From Pseudomonas sp. B21-056 (GTDB lineage: Bacteria > Pseudomonadota > Gammaproteobacteria > Pseudomonadales > Pseudomonadaceae): 64,000 bases of DNA. Below the pieces are notes generated by a model. That model made no database searches. It was not told where the DNA came from and saw only the letters and a list, made by a program, of their open reading frames with translations. The stretch spans positions 3,968,001-4,032,000 of the forward strand of contig NZ_CP087203.1 of the NCBI RefSeq assembly GCF_026016325.1. The letters are read 5' to 3'. The position numbers and the translations under genes were made by a program. Below are positions 27,635 through 37,870 of the stretch, in pieces (position 1 is the first letter of the stretch; every line of letters starts with the position of its first letter).

Positions 27635-28603
27635 ATGAACTTCAAACGTACCCTTCTGATCGCAGCGCTTCCCTTGGCCTTCCTGGCACAAGCAGCGCAC
27701 GCCCTGGAAATCAAGTTCGCCGACATCCACCCGGCGGGCTACCCGACCGTGGTCGCCGAGGAAAACATGGGCAAGGCCCTGACCAGGGACACCAACGGCG
27801 AGTTGACCTTCAAGTACTTCCCTGGCGGCGTGCTGGGCTCGGAAAAGGAAGTCGTCGAGCAAGCCCAGGTCGGCGCTGTCCAGATGACCCGCGTCAGCCT
27901 CGGCATCGTCGGGCCGGTGGTGCCGGACGTGAACGTGTTCAACATGCCGTTCATCTTCCGTGACACGCAGCACATGCGTAATGTCATCGATGGCCCCGTC
28001 GGCGACGAGATCCTCGACCGCATCACCCACTCCGAATTCGGCCTGGTGGCCCTGGCCTGGATGGACGGCGGCACGCGCAACCTCTACACCAAGAAGCCGG
28101 TACGCAAGCTCGAAGACCTCAAGGGCATGAAAATTCGCGTGCAGGGCAACCCGATGTTCATCGAGACCATCAACGCCATGGGCGGCAACGGTATCGCCAT
28201 GGACACCGGCGAGATCTTCAGTGCCCTGCAGACCGGCGTGATCGACGGCGCGGAAAACAACCCGCCGACCATGCTCGAGCACAACCATTACCAGAACGCT
28301 AAGTTCTACAGCCTGACCGGTCACCTGATCCTGCCCGAGCCGATCGTGATGTCGAAAATCACCTGGGAAAAACTCACCCCGGCGCAACAGGACCTGGTGA
28401 AGAAAGCCGCCAAGGCTGCCCAGCTGGATGAGCGCGCGCTGTGGGACAAGAAGTCTGCCGCCAGTGAGGAAAAACTCAAGGCCGCCGGCGTCGAGTTCAT
28501 CACTGTCGACAAGAAACCCTTCTACGACGCCACCGCGCAAGTGCGGGCCAAATACGGCGCACCGTATGCCGACCTGATCAAGAAAATCGAAGCCGTTCAG
28601 TAA
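27635..28603 (+). CDS. TRAP transporter substrate-binding protein, DctP family
   Basis: A 322-residue periplasmic binding protein with signal peptide (TLLIAALPLAFLAQAAHA). Family features are GVLGSEKEVVEQAQVGAVQM and the substrate-carboxylate region LEDLKGMKIRVQGNPM with the conserved Arg. MNFKRTL at 27635 is preceded by CAGGAG. It is followed by DctQ and DctM genes; with udh and the lactonase upstream, the ligand is probably a hexuronate or aldarate. Confidence 0.93.
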   Translation: MNFKRTLLIAALPLAFLAQAAHALEIKFADIHPAGYPTVVAEENMGKALTRDTNGELTFKYFPGGVLGSEKEVVEQAQVGAVQMTRVSLGIVGPVVPDVNVFNMPFIFRDTQHMRNVIDGPVGDEILDRITHSEFGLVALAWMDGGTRNLYTKKPVRKLEDLKGMKIRVQGNPMFIETINAMGGNGIAMDTGEIFSALQTGVIDGAENNPPTMLEHNHYQNAKFYSLTGHLILPEPIVMSKITWEKLTPAQQDLVKKAAKAAQLDERALWDKKSAASEEKLKAAGVEFITVDKKPFYDATAQVRAKYGAPYADLIKKIEAVQ

Positions 28604-28677
28604 CCCCTCGATCTGTACTCCTGAAAAGGCCCGGCGCGCCTGCTGCCCAAGGCGCGCCCGGTTTACGGTGGAACCCG

Positions 28678-29205
28678 ATGAAGAATTTGCTGCTGCGTAT
28701 CAACGATAGGATTTACATGACGTGCATCTGGGTGGCCGGCCTGTCTGTCCTGGCGATCTCCCTGATGATCCCCTGGGGCGTGTTCGCCCGCTACGTGCTC
28801 GGTACCGGCTCAAGCTGGCCGGAGCCCACTGCAATCCTGCTGATGATGGTGTTCACCTTCATCGGTGCCGCCGCCAGTTACCGCGCGGGTGCACATATGG
28901 CGGTGGCGATGCTCACCGATCGCATGCCGCCCAACCTGAAAACCGCCGCGTCGGTTTTTTCCCAATTGCTGATGGCGATGATCTGCATCTTCATGACCAT
29001 CTGGGGCGCCAAGTTGTGCATGTCGACCTGGAACCAGTTCATGAGCGCCCTGCCTACCCTGCGGGTCGGCATCACCTACCTGCCGATTCCAGTGGGCGGC
29101 CTGCTGACCCTGATTTTCGTGCTGGAGAAACTCTTGCTCGGTGACCAGAGCAAACGGCGTGTCGTGCAGTTCGACCTGGTTGAAGAAAGTGAAGGTGCCG
29201 CTTAA
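28678..29205 (+). CDS. TRAP transporter small permease, DctQ family
   Basis: A 175-residue protein with four hydrophobic helices (beginning CIWVAGLSVLAISLMIPWGV) and the family WPEPTAILLMM segment after the first pair. It follows the binding protein by 74 bases and overlaps dctM by one base (TAATG). Confidence 0.92.
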   Translation: MKNLLLRINDRIYMTCIWVAGLSVLAISLMIPWGVFARYVLGTGSSWPEPTAILLMMVFTFIGAAASYRAGAHMAVAMLTDRMPPNLKTAASVFSQLLMAMICIFMTIWGAKLCMSTWNQFMSALPTLRVGITYLPIPVGGLLTLIFVLEKLLLGDQSKRRVVQFDLVEESEGAA

Positions 29206-30485
29206 TGGACGCTCTGATTCTGCTGGGCAGTTTTATCATTCTGATCCTGATCGGCATGCCGGTCGCCTATGCCCTGGGCGCCGCTGCCCTGATCGGTGCA
29301 TGGTGGATCGACATTCCATTCCAGGCCGTGATGATCCAGGTGGCGGGCGGGGTGAACAAGTTCTCGCTGCTGGCCATTCCGTTCTTCGTGCTGGCCGGTG
29401 CGATCATGGCCGAGGGCGGCATGTCCCGCCGGTTGGTGGCGTGTGCCGGCGTGCTGGTGGGCTTCGTGCGTGGCGGCCTGTCGTTGGTCAACATCGTGGC
29501 ATCGACTTTCTTCGGGGCGATTTCCGGTTCTTCCGTGGCGGACACCGCTTCGGTGGGCTCGGTGCTGATTCCGGAAATGGAACGCAAGGGCTATCCGCGG
29601 GACTTCTCCACCGCCGTGACCGTCAGTGGTTCGGTGCAGGCCCTGCTGACCCCGCCAAGCCACAACTCGGTGCTCTACTCCCTGGCCGCCGGCGGTACGG
29701 TGTCGATTGCCTCGCTGTTCATGGCCGGCATCGTCCCGGGCCTGCTGATGAGCGCCTGTCTGATGGTGCTGTGCCTGATCTTCGCGAAAAAGCGCGACTA
29801 CCCCAAGGGTGAAGTCATCCCGATGCGCGAAGCGCTGAAAATCGTCGGCGAAGCCCTCTGGGGCCTGATGGCGATGGTGATCATCCTCGGCGGGATCCTG
29901 TCGGGCATCTTCACCGCCACCGAATCGGCAGCCATCGCGGTGTTGTGGTCGTTCTTCGTGACCATGTTCATCTACCGCGACTACAAGTGGCGTGAACTGC
30001 CGAAGCTGATGCACCGCACGGTCCGCACCATCTCCATCGTGATGATCCTGATCGGCTTTGCCGCCAGTTTCGGCTACATCATGACGCTGATGCAGATCCC
30101 GGCGAAGATCACCACGCTGTTCCTGACCCTGTCGGACAACCGCTACGTGATTCTGATGTGCATCAACGTGATGTTGCTGCTGCTCGGTACGGTGATGGAC
30201 ATGGCGCCGCTGATCCTGATCCTGACGCCGATCCTGATGCCGGTGATCATGGGCATCGGCGTCGACCCGGTGCAGTTCGGCATGATCATGCTGGTCAACC
30301 TGGGCATCGGGCTGATTACACCGCCGGTGGGTGCGGTACTGTTCGTCGGCTCGGCGGTGGGCAAGGTCAGCATCGAAAGTACTGTCAAGGCGCTGCTGCC
30401 GTTCTATGCCGTGCTGTTCCTGGTACTGATGCTGGTGACCTACGTTCCAGCGCTGTCACTGTGGTTGCCGCATCTGGTGTTGTAA
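29205..30485 (+). CDS. TRAP transporter large permease, DctM family
   Basis: A 426-residue ion-coupled permease with about twelve helices. Family motifs include FFGAISGSSVADTASVGSVL, TPPSHNSVLYSLAAGG and GLITPPVGAVLFV. Its ATG shares one base with the dctQ stop. Completes a DctP-Q-M importer. Confidence 0.94.
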   Translation: MDALILLGSFIILILIGMPVAYALGAAALIGAWWIDIPFQAVMIQVAGGVNKFSLLAIPFFVLAGAIMAEGGMSRRLVACAGVLVGFVRGGLSLVNIVASTFFGAISGSSVADTASVGSVLIPEMERKGYPRDFSTAVTVSGSVQALLTPPSHNSVLYSLAAGGTVSIASLFMAGIVPGLLMSACLMVLCLIFAKKRDYPKGEVIPMREALKIVGEALWGLMAMVIILGGILSGIFTATESAAIAVLWSFFVTMFIYRDYKWRELPKLMHRTVRTISIVMILIGFAASFGYIMTLMQIPAKITTLFLTLSDNRYVILMCINVMLLLLGTVMDMAPLILILTPILMPVIMGIGVDPVQFGMIMLVNLGIGLITPPVGAVLFVGSAVGKVSIESTVKALLPFYAVLFLVLMLVTYVPALSLWLPHLVL

Positions 30486-30501
30486 CCCGAAGCAAATCCC
30501 C

Positions 30502-30665
30502 TTGTGGCGAGGGGATTTAGCGAAACGTCGCACCGCCCCGCTGGGCTGCGAAGCAGCCCTAAAACCAGCCAACTCGGTGTGTCAGGCAGATTGAGTTGAA
30601 TGCTTTGGGGCTGCTTTGCAGCCCAGCGGGGCGGTGCGACGTTTCGCTGAATCCCCTCGCCACAA
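30502..30665. repeat. Long palindromic BIME after dctM
   Basis: Outer arms TTGTGGCGAGGGGATTTAGC and its complement with inner GCTGGGCTGCGAAGCAGCCC arms; the same type as 23761-23896 but with a variant extension (AAACGTCGCACCGCC) between outer and inner arms, mirrored on both sides. Confidence 0.85.
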
Positions 30666-30721
30666 CAGCGTTCACATAGAAACCCTTGCACCGCTCCTCC
30701 TACCCTGCAGACAACGCCAAC

Positions 30722-31588
30722 ATGACATCCCTCCTGCACCTCGAAGACGAACTGACCCGCCTTACCGTGGCGCCACACCTGGGTGCCAGCCTGGTCAGTT
30801 GGACCCTGCGCAGCAACGGCCAGCCACTGCTACGCCCGCCAGCACCGCAGGCCGTGGAGAACGGCCTGCCCGGTAAGCTCGGCTGTTTTCCATTGATTCC
30901 CTGGTCGAACCGGATCGCCAACGGCGGCTTCGATTGCCCCGGCGGCTGGTTGGCACTGGAAGCCAACAGCCCCAACGATCCCTTCCCGATTCATGGCAGC
31001 GCCTGGCAACAGCCGTGGCAGGTGATCGAGCAGAGCCCTCAGCACGCGCTGCTGCAACTGGACAGTCAATACCCGTTCGCCTATGGCGCCAGCCTGCGGA
31101 TCCGCTTGAGCGGCGGACAGCTGCAAATGGCGATGCACGTCACCCATCGGGCCGAGCAGCCGGCATGGCACGGGCTGGGCCTGCATCCGTACTTTCCCCG
31201 CACCGCCACTACCCGCCTGCAAACCCGCGCCACCGAAGTCTGGCTGTGCGATGCCACGAAGCTGCCGACCGAACTGCGCGACATCCCCGCGCACTGGGAT
31301 TTCCAGCAACCCCGCGTGCTGCCGGATACGCTGGTGGACAATGGCTTCGGCGGTTGGGATGGACACTGCCTGATCGAGCAACCCGATCTGGGCTATGAAC
31401 TGGAATGCCGGGCCAGTGGCAGCGAGTACTTCCTGCTGTACTGTCCCGTGGGCCTGGACTTCTTCTGCATCGAGCCGGTCAGTCATCCGGTCAATGCCCA
31501 TCACCTGCCAGGAAAGCCGGGGCTGCGGCTGCTGGAGCAAGGTCAGTCGGTGGCGTTGGGGTTTTCGATGCGGTGCCGGTTGTTCTGA
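30722..31588 (+). CDS. Aldose 1-epimerase (mutarotase) family protein
   Basis: A 288-residue GalM-like beta-sandwich protein. The conserved substrate region GLHPYFPRT contains the candidate catalytic His, preceded by FPLIPWSNRIANGGF and IHGSAWQQPW; a C-terminal ICIEPVSHPVNA-like segment (FCIEPVSHPV) holds the candidate catalytic Glu. It starts MTSLLHLEDE at 30722. Co-directional with the uronate/TRAP genes, it may interconvert anomers of the imported sugar acid; separation by a BIME means operon membership is uncertain. Confidence 0.85.
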   Translation: MTSLLHLEDELTRLTVAPHLGASLVSWTLRSNGQPLLRPPAPQAVENGLPGKLGCFPLIPWSNRIANGGFDCPGGWLALEANSPNDPFPIHGSAWQQPWQVIEQSPQHALLQLDSQYPFAYGASLRIRLSGGQLQMAMHVTHRAEQPAWHGLGLHPYFPRTATTRLQTRATEVWLCDATKLPTELRDIPAHWDFQQPRVLPDTLVDNGFGGWDGHCLIEQPDLGYELECRASGSEYFLLYCPVGLDFFCIEPVSHPVNAHHLPGKPGLRLLEQGQSVALGFSMRCRLF

Positions 31589-31597
31589 CCACACACC

Positions 31598-31729
31598 TGT
31601 GGCGAGGGGATTTATCCCCGCTGGGGTGCGAAGCAGCCCTAGAACCAAGCGACTCGGCTGTGTCAGACAGACTGATTGGGTTGCTTTGGGCTGCTGCGCA
31701 GCCCAGCGGGGATAAATCCCCTCGCCACA
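31598..31729. repeat. Long palindromic BIME between mutarotase and TauE genes
   Basis: Arms TGTGGCGAGGGGATTTATCC / complement and GCTGGGCTGCGCAGCAGCCC-like inner arms, lying between two convergent genes. Likely bidirectional transcript end. Confidence 0.85.
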
Positions 31730-31760
31730 AAAGCATCACAAGCTACAGGGTGTAAGTACG

Positions 31761-32561
31761 CTACGCCCGCACGAGCATATACACCGCCACCCCCAGGCAC
31801 ACCCCGGCAAACCCCACTTGCAGCACCCGGGCCGGGACTCGGGACGCCAGCCGCCGGCCCAGTATCATGCCGACAATGCTGGCCACGATGAATCCTGCCC
31901 CGACCTGATCGATACGCACCCCGGCATGAAAGGCCCCCACCACGCCAATCAGCGAAATCAGGCTGATGACCATCAGCGACGTCGCGACGATCCCGCGCAT
32001 CTGCACGTCGGTCAGTTGCTTGAACGCCGGCACGATCAGAAAGCCGCCGCCCACACCCAGCAGGCCGGACACCACACCCGTCACCGCGCCGAGCGCCGCC
32101 AACGTAGCGGTGCAGCGGGCGGTCCAGGCCAGGCGTCCGGTCTGGCGGTCGAGCATGCAATTCTTCTGGCCCCAACTGGCGGCACCGTGGTCGCTCGGCC
32201 CGGGTTGCGCGGTTTCCCGGCGCAACATGCGCGCTGCCACCAGCACCATCAACAGGCTGAACAGAACCATCAGGATTTTTTCCGAGAGCTGATGGGCGAA
32301 GTAGATGCCCAGCGGCGAAAACACCGCCCCCAACAGCGCAATCAGTAATGCCGCACGATAACGCACCAGGCCATGGCGCAAGCCGTCGATGGCGCCCACC
32401 GCCGCCGAGCTGCCCACGGCCAACAACGCCACGGGCGCAGCCTGGGTCATGGTCAAGCCCAGGCCCAACACCAAGGCGGGAACGGCGAGGATGCCGCCGC
32501 CCGCCCCCGTCAGACCCAGCACCAGGCCCATGACCACGCCAAAAAAACCTGCCAGTAACAT
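31761..32561 (-). CDS. TauE/SafE-family sulfite/anion exporter
   Basis: A 266-residue inner-membrane protein with two repeats, each opening with a glycine-rich motif (VLGLTGAGGGILAVPAL near residue 15 and VVSGLLGVGGGFLIVPAF near 165), typical of TauE/SafE. About eight helices. Divergently transcribed from an MBL-fold hydrolase resembling persulfide dioxygenases, so export of sulfite or another sulfur oxyanion is plausible. Confidence 0.88.
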   Translation of the reverse strand: MLLAGFFGVVMGLVLGLTGAGGGILAVPALVLGLGLTMTQAAPVALLAVGSSAAVGAIDGLRHGLVRYRAALLIALLGAVFSPLGIYFAHQLSEKILMVLFSLLMVLVAARMLRRETAQPGPSDHGAASWGQKNCMLDRQTGRLAWTARCTATLAALGAVTGVVSGLLGVGGGFLIVPAFKQLTDVQMRGIVATSLMVISLISLIGVVGAFHAGVRIDQVGAGFIVASIVGMILGRRLASRVPARVLQVGFAGVCLGVAVYMLVRA

Positions 32562-32698
32562 AAGCTTCTCTCACGCCGCGCACACCTGTTGGCAGGTGCG
32601 ATCGCATTTGCAGGACGCCGTGGCCCTCACTAAGCTGCGGACCATATGTTGCTAACCTTAGATGTTGCAACCGGTTCCTTCCGCACAGGTTAGTCGTC
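32562..32698. promoter_or_regulatory. Divergent TauE / MBL promoter region with direct repeat
   Basis: Contains ATGTTGCTAACC (32646-32657) and ATGTTGCAACC (32662-32672), a direct repeat with 16-base periodicity, within 55 bases of the MBL gene start. Possible activator or repressor site; no regulator gene adjoins. Confidence 0.4.
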
Positions 32699-33562
32699 AT
32701 GCCCGCGCAGATCCAAAGCTTCCTCGACCCCGCGTCAAAGACCTACACCCATGTCGTTTATGAGCAGGACGCCGGGCCATGCGCGGTGGTCGATCCGGTG
32801 CTCGACTACGATCCGGCCTCGGGGCGCAGCGGCACCACACAGGCCGACCGGGTGATCGCGTTCGTACGCGAACACCGGTTGACCGTGCAATGGCTGCTGG
32901 AAACCCACGCCCACGCCGATCACCTGTCCGCTGCGCCCTACCTGCGTCGGGAACTGGGTGGCAAGATCGCCATCGGCCAATCCATCGATCAGGTCCAGCG
33001 TGCCTTCAAGACCCTGTTCAACCTCGAACCGCAATTTGCCGTGGACGGTTCGCAGTTCGATCATCTGTTCGGCCCCGGTGAAACATTCTTCATCGGCAAC
33101 CTCAAGGCCACTGCACTGCACGTGCCCGGCCACACCCCGGCGGACATGGCCTACCTGATCGACGACGATGTGATCCTGGTGGGCGATACGCTGTTCATGC
33201 CCGACGTCGGGACCGCCCGTTGCGACTTCCCCGGCGGCAACGCCCATCAGCTCTACGCCTCGATCCGCAGGCTGCTGGCCTTCCCCGCCGGCGTGCGGCT
33301 GTATGTGTGCCATGACTACCCACCGGAGCATCGCGAACCCCATTGCATGAGTACCGTGGGCGAACAACGCCGGCACAATATCCACGTCCACGATGGCATC
33401 GACGAAGCGACGTTCGTCGCCATGCGCACCCAGCGCGACGCAACGCTGGGCATGCCGACGCTGCTGTTGCCGGCGATCCAGGTCAATGTGCGGGCGGGCA
33501 ACCTGCCGCCGGCCGAGGACAATGGGGTGACGTACCTGAAGATTCCGCTCAACCAGCTCTGA
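32699..33562 (+). CDS. MBL-fold metallohydrolase, ETHE1/Blh-like (putative persulfide dioxygenase)
   Basis: A 287-residue metallo-beta-lactamase-fold protein. Metal ligands are visible as HAHADHLSA (residues about 70-76), HVPGHTPAD and GDTLFMPDVGTARCDFPGG, with CHDYPP later. The single-iron ETHE1 subgroup oxidises glutathione persulfide to sulfite; the adjoining TauE exporter would then remove sulfite. No rhodanese domain is fused. Substrate is inferred from subgroup and neighbour, not shown. Confidence 0.82.
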   Translation: MPAQIQSFLDPASKTYTHVVYEQDAGPCAVVDPVLDYDPASGRSGTTQADRVIAFVREHRLTVQWLLETHAHADHLSAAPYLRRELGGKIAIGQSIDQVQRAFKTLFNLEPQFAVDGSQFDHLFGPGETFFIGNLKATALHVPGHTPADMAYLIDDDVILVGDTLFMPDVGTARCDFPGGNAHQLYASIRRLLAFPAGVRLYVCHDYPPEHREPHCMSTVGEQRRHNIHVHDGIDEATFVAMRTQRDATLGMPTLLLPAIQVNVRAGNLPPAEDNGVTYLKIPLNQL

Positions 33563-33599
33563 AGGCCAAACCCTGTGGGAGCGCGGTTGATCCATAGAT

Positions 33600-34088
33600 T
33601 CAGGTTCCCAAGGTCAACCCATTCGCCGGCAGCGGCAACGCCGTCTTGTAGCGCACCTGCTTGAGCGCGAAACTCGAACGGATATTCGCCACCCCCGGGA
33701 CCTTGGTCAAAAAGTCCATCATGAACCGCTCCAGGGACTGGATCGTCGGCACCAGCACACGGATCAGGTAATCCGGATCGCCCGCCATCAGGTAGCACTC
33801 CATCACCTCGGGCCGGTCGGAGATCGCCTCTTCGAAATGCTGCAGCGCCTCCTCCACCTGCTTCTCCAGGCTGACGTGGATGAACACATTGACATGCAAG
33901 CCCAGCAGGTCGGCATCCAGCAGGGTGACCTGCTCGCGGATCACCCCCAGCTCCTCCATGGCCCGGACCCGGTTGAAACACGGCGTCGGCGAAAGGTTGA
34001 CCGAACGGGCAAGGTCAGCATTGGTAATGCGGGCGTTCTCCTGAAGGCTGTTCAGAATGCCGATGTCGGTGCGATCCAGTTTACGCAT
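33600..34088 (-). CDS. bkdR: BkdR, Lrp/AsnC-family regulator of the bkd operon
   Basis: A 162-residue Lrp-type regulator with N-terminal helix-turn-helix (about residues 5-55; [21 protein letters not shown]) and a C-terminal RAM/ligand domain (about 68-145; [19 protein letters not shown]). Divergent from bkdA1, the order known in P. putida, where BkdR activates bkd in response to branched-chain amino acids. A Lrp-like dyad lies 30 bases upstream of its own start. Confidence 0.93.
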   Translation of the reverse strand: MRKLDRTDIGILNSLQENARITNADLARSVNLSPTPCFNRVRAMEELGVIREQVTLLDADLLGLHVNVFIHVSLEKQVEEALQHFEEAISDRPEVMECYLMAGDPDYLIRVLVPTIQSLERFMMDFLTKVPGVANIRSSFALKQVRYKTALPLPANGLTLGT

Positions 34089-34117
34089 GAGACAAATAAT
34101 CCTGTTTTTTATCGTTG

Positions 34118-34136
34118 TGCAGATTTTTTATCTGCA
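34118..34136. promoter_or_regulatory. Candidate BkdR/Lrp-type operator
   Basis: TGCAGATTTTTTATCTGCA, a perfect 7-bp dyad around five T. The inner 15 bases match the E. coli Lrp consensus at 12 positions. Position upstream of bkdR and 144 bases from bkdA1 fits autoregulation and activation. Inference from sequence. Confidence 0.55.
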
Positions 34137-34273
34137 AACAGTCTGAACAGCAAGCCAACAGAGAAAAATATTCTTCGCCGTCGAGCCTATGATTGTTGTA
34201 GGACAATTCTCCTTAACCGGGGGATTTGTCAGCTAGCGCGCCCACTACAAGAAATTCACAAGATCGAGCGTAG

Positions 34274-35515
<1,242 letters not shown>

Positions 35516-35516
35516 C

Positions 35517-36575
35517 ATGAACGATCACAACACCAATATTGCGTTGGATACCGCCATGACCACTACCACCATGACCATGATCCAGGCCCTGCGCTCGGCC
35601 ATGGACGTGATGCTCGAACGTGACGACAACGTCGTGGTGTTCGGCCAGGACGTGGGTTACTTCGGCGGCGTGTTCCGCTGCACCGAAGGCCTGCAGAACA
35701 AATACGGCACCTCGCGGGTGTTCGACGCACCGATCTCCGAAAGCGGCATCGTCGGCGTGGCCGTGGGCATGGGCGCCTATGGATTGCGGCCGGTGGCCGA
35801 GATCCAGTTTGCCGACTACGTCTACCCGGCCTCGGACCAGATCATTTCCGAAGCGGCGCGCCTGCGCTATCGCTCGGCCGGCGAGTTCACCGCGCCGATG
35901 ACCCTGCGCATGCCCTGCGGCGGCGGCATCTATGGCGGCCAGACCCACAGCCAGAGTATCGAGGCGATGTTCACCCAGGTCTGCGGCCTGCGCACCGTAA
36001 TGCCATCGAACCCCTACGACGCCAAGGGCCTGCTGATCGCTTCCATCGAGAACGATGACCCAGTGATCTTCCTCGAACCCAAGCGCCTGTATAACGGCCC
36101 GTTCGACGGCCACCACGACCGCCCGGTAACGCCCTGGTCGAAACACCCGACGGCACAGGTACCCGACGGCTACTACACGGTGCCGCTGGATGTCGCCGCC
36201 ATCACCCGTCCGGGCAAGGACGTGACCATCCTCACCTACGGCACCACGGTCTACGTGTCCCAGGCCGCTGCCGAGGAAACCGGCATCGACGCCGAAGTCA
36301 TCGACTTGCGCAGCCTCTGGCCGCTGGACCTGGACACCATCGTCAAGTCGGTGAAGAAGACCGGCCGCTGCGTGATCGTCCACGAAGCCACCCGCACCTG
36401 CGGCTTTGGCGCCGAACTGGTGTCGCTGGTCCAGGAACATTGCTTCCACCACCTGGAAGCGCCTATCGAGCGTGTCACCGGTTGGGATACCCCCTACCCG
36501 CACGCGCAGGAATGGGCGTATTTCCCAGGGCCGTCCCGTGTGGGCGCGGCGTTGAAACGGGTCATGGAGGTCTGA
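35517..36575 (+). CDS. bkdA2: BkdA2, branched-chain 2-oxoacid dehydrogenase E1 beta
   Basis: A 352-residue beta subunit of E1 (transketolase-like pyrimidine-binding and C-terminal domains), with FGQDVGYFGGVFRCT, APISESGIVGVAVGM, and VIDLRSLWPLD typical of the family. The start MNDHNTNIALDT is kept because it matches the P. putida protein; it directly follows bkdA1 and abuts bkdB. Confidence 0.96.
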   Translation: MNDHNTNIALDTAMTTTTMTMIQALRSAMDVMLERDDNVVVFGQDVGYFGGVFRCTEGLQNKYGTSRVFDAPISESGIVGVAVGMGAYGLRPVAEIQFADYVYPASDQIISEAARLRYRSAGEFTAPMTLRMPCGGGIYGGQTHSQSIEAMFTQVCGLRTVMPSNPYDAKGLLIASIENDDPVIFLEPKRLYNGPFDGHHDRPVTPWSKHPTAQVPDGYYTVPLDVAAITRPGKDVTILTYGTTVYVSQAAAEETGIDAEVIDLRSLWPLDLDTIVKSVKKTGRCVIVHEATRTCGFGAELVSLVQEHCFHHLEAPIERVTGWDTPYPHAQEWAYFPGPSRVGAALKRVMEV

Positions 36576-37856
36576 ATGGGCACGCACGTTATCAAGATGC
36601 CGGACATCGGCGAAGGCATTGCGGAAGTTGAACTGGCGGCGTGGCACGTCAAGGTCGGTGACCTGGTGACCGAGGATCAGGTCCTGGCCGATGTCATGAC
36701 CGACAAGGCCATGGTGGACATCCCTTCGCCGGTGCATGGCCGGGTCATCGCCCTGGGCGGTGAGCCGGGTGAAGTCATGGCGGTGGGCAGTGAACTGATC
36801 CGTATTGAAGTGGAAGGTGCCGGCAACCTGAAGGAATCGGCACAACCCGTTGCTGCGGCCCCGGCCGCCAAACCTGCACCGCTCAAAGCCCCTGAGAAAG
36901 CGCCCGAGCCCGTAGCGGAACATCCCGTCGCTGCGCCACACCCGGCCCGGCAGCCCCAGGCCCCAGTGGCCCGCGATCCCGACGAGCGCCCACTGGCCTC
37001 GCCGGCGGTGCGTAAACACGCGCTGGACCTGGGCATTCAACTGCGCCTGGTCCAGGGCAGCGGCCCCGCCGGCCGGGTGCTGCACGAAGACCTGGAGGCG
37101 TATCTGGCCCAAGGTCCTTCGACGCCGGCCAAGGGCGGCTCAGGCTATGCCGAGCGCCACGACGAGCAGCAGATCCCGGTGATCGGCATGCGGCGCAAGA
37201 TCGCCCAGCGCATGCAGGAAGCCACCCAGCGCGCCGCCCATTTCAGCTACGTCGAGGAAATCGACGTCACCGCCCTCGAAGAGCTGCGGGTTCACCTGAA
37301 TGAAAAACACGGCGCCAGCCGTGGCAAGCTGACCTTGCTGCCGTTCCTGGTGCGGGCCCTGGTCGTCGCCTTGCGGGATTTCCCGCAGATGAACGCTCGC
37401 TACGACGACCAAGCCCAGGTCATCACCCGTTCCGGTGCGGTGCACGTCGGTGTTGCCACCCAGAGCGACGTCGGCCTGATGGTGCCGGTGGTGCGTCATG
37501 CCGAGGCCCGTAGCCTGTGGGACAGCGCGGCGGAAATCGCCCGGCTGGCCACGGCGGCCCGCAATGGCAAGGCCAGCCGCGATGAACTGTCCGGCTCGAC
37601 CATCACCCTGACCAGCCTCGGCGCGTTGGGTGGGATCGTCAGCACACCGGTGCTGAACCTGCCGGAAGTGGCGATCGTCGGCGTGAACAAAATCGTCGAA
37701 CGGCCCGTGGTGTTCAAGGGCCAGGTGGTGATTCGCAAGATGATGAACCTCTCCAGCTCTTTCGATCACCGGGTGGTCGACGGCATGGATGCTGCGCAAT
37801 TCATCCAGGCCCTGCGCGGCCTGCTCGAACAACCCGCCACCTTGTTTGTGGACTGA
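36576..37856 (+). CDS. bkdB: BkdB, lipoamide acyltransferase (E2) of branched-chain oxoacid dehydrogenase
   Basis: A 426-residue E2 core: lipoyl domain (1-78) with lipoylated Lys44 in [12 protein letters not shown], a Pro/Ala-rich linker (about 88-135), peripheral-subunit-binding domain (about 138-175; [14 protein letters not shown]), and catalytic domain (about 195-426) with [17 protein letters not shown] carrying the active His and Asp. No gap to bkdA2; the lpdV frame begins at its stop. Confidence 0.96.
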   Translation: MGTHVIKMPDIGEGIAEVELAAWHVKVGDLVTEDQVLADVMTDKAMVDIPSPVHGRVIALGGEPGEVMAVGSELIRIEVEGAGNLKESAQPVAAAPAAKPAPLKAPEKAPEPVAEHPVAAPHPARQPQAPVARDPDERPLASPAVRKHALDLGIQLRLVQGSGPAGRVLHEDLEAYLAQGPSTPAKGGSGYAERHDEQQIPVIGMRRKIAQRMQEATQRAAHFSYVEEIDVTALEELRVHLNEKHGASRGKLTLLPFLVRALVVALRDFPQMNARYDDQAQVITRSGAVHVGVATQSDVGLMVPVVRHAEARSLWDSAAEIARLATAARNGKASRDELSGSTITLTSLGALGGIVSTPVLNLPEVAIVGVNKIVERPVVFKGQVVIRKMMNLSSSFDHRVVDGMDAAQFIQALRGLLEQPATLFVD

Positions 37857-37870
37857 TGTCAGGAGCTGGC

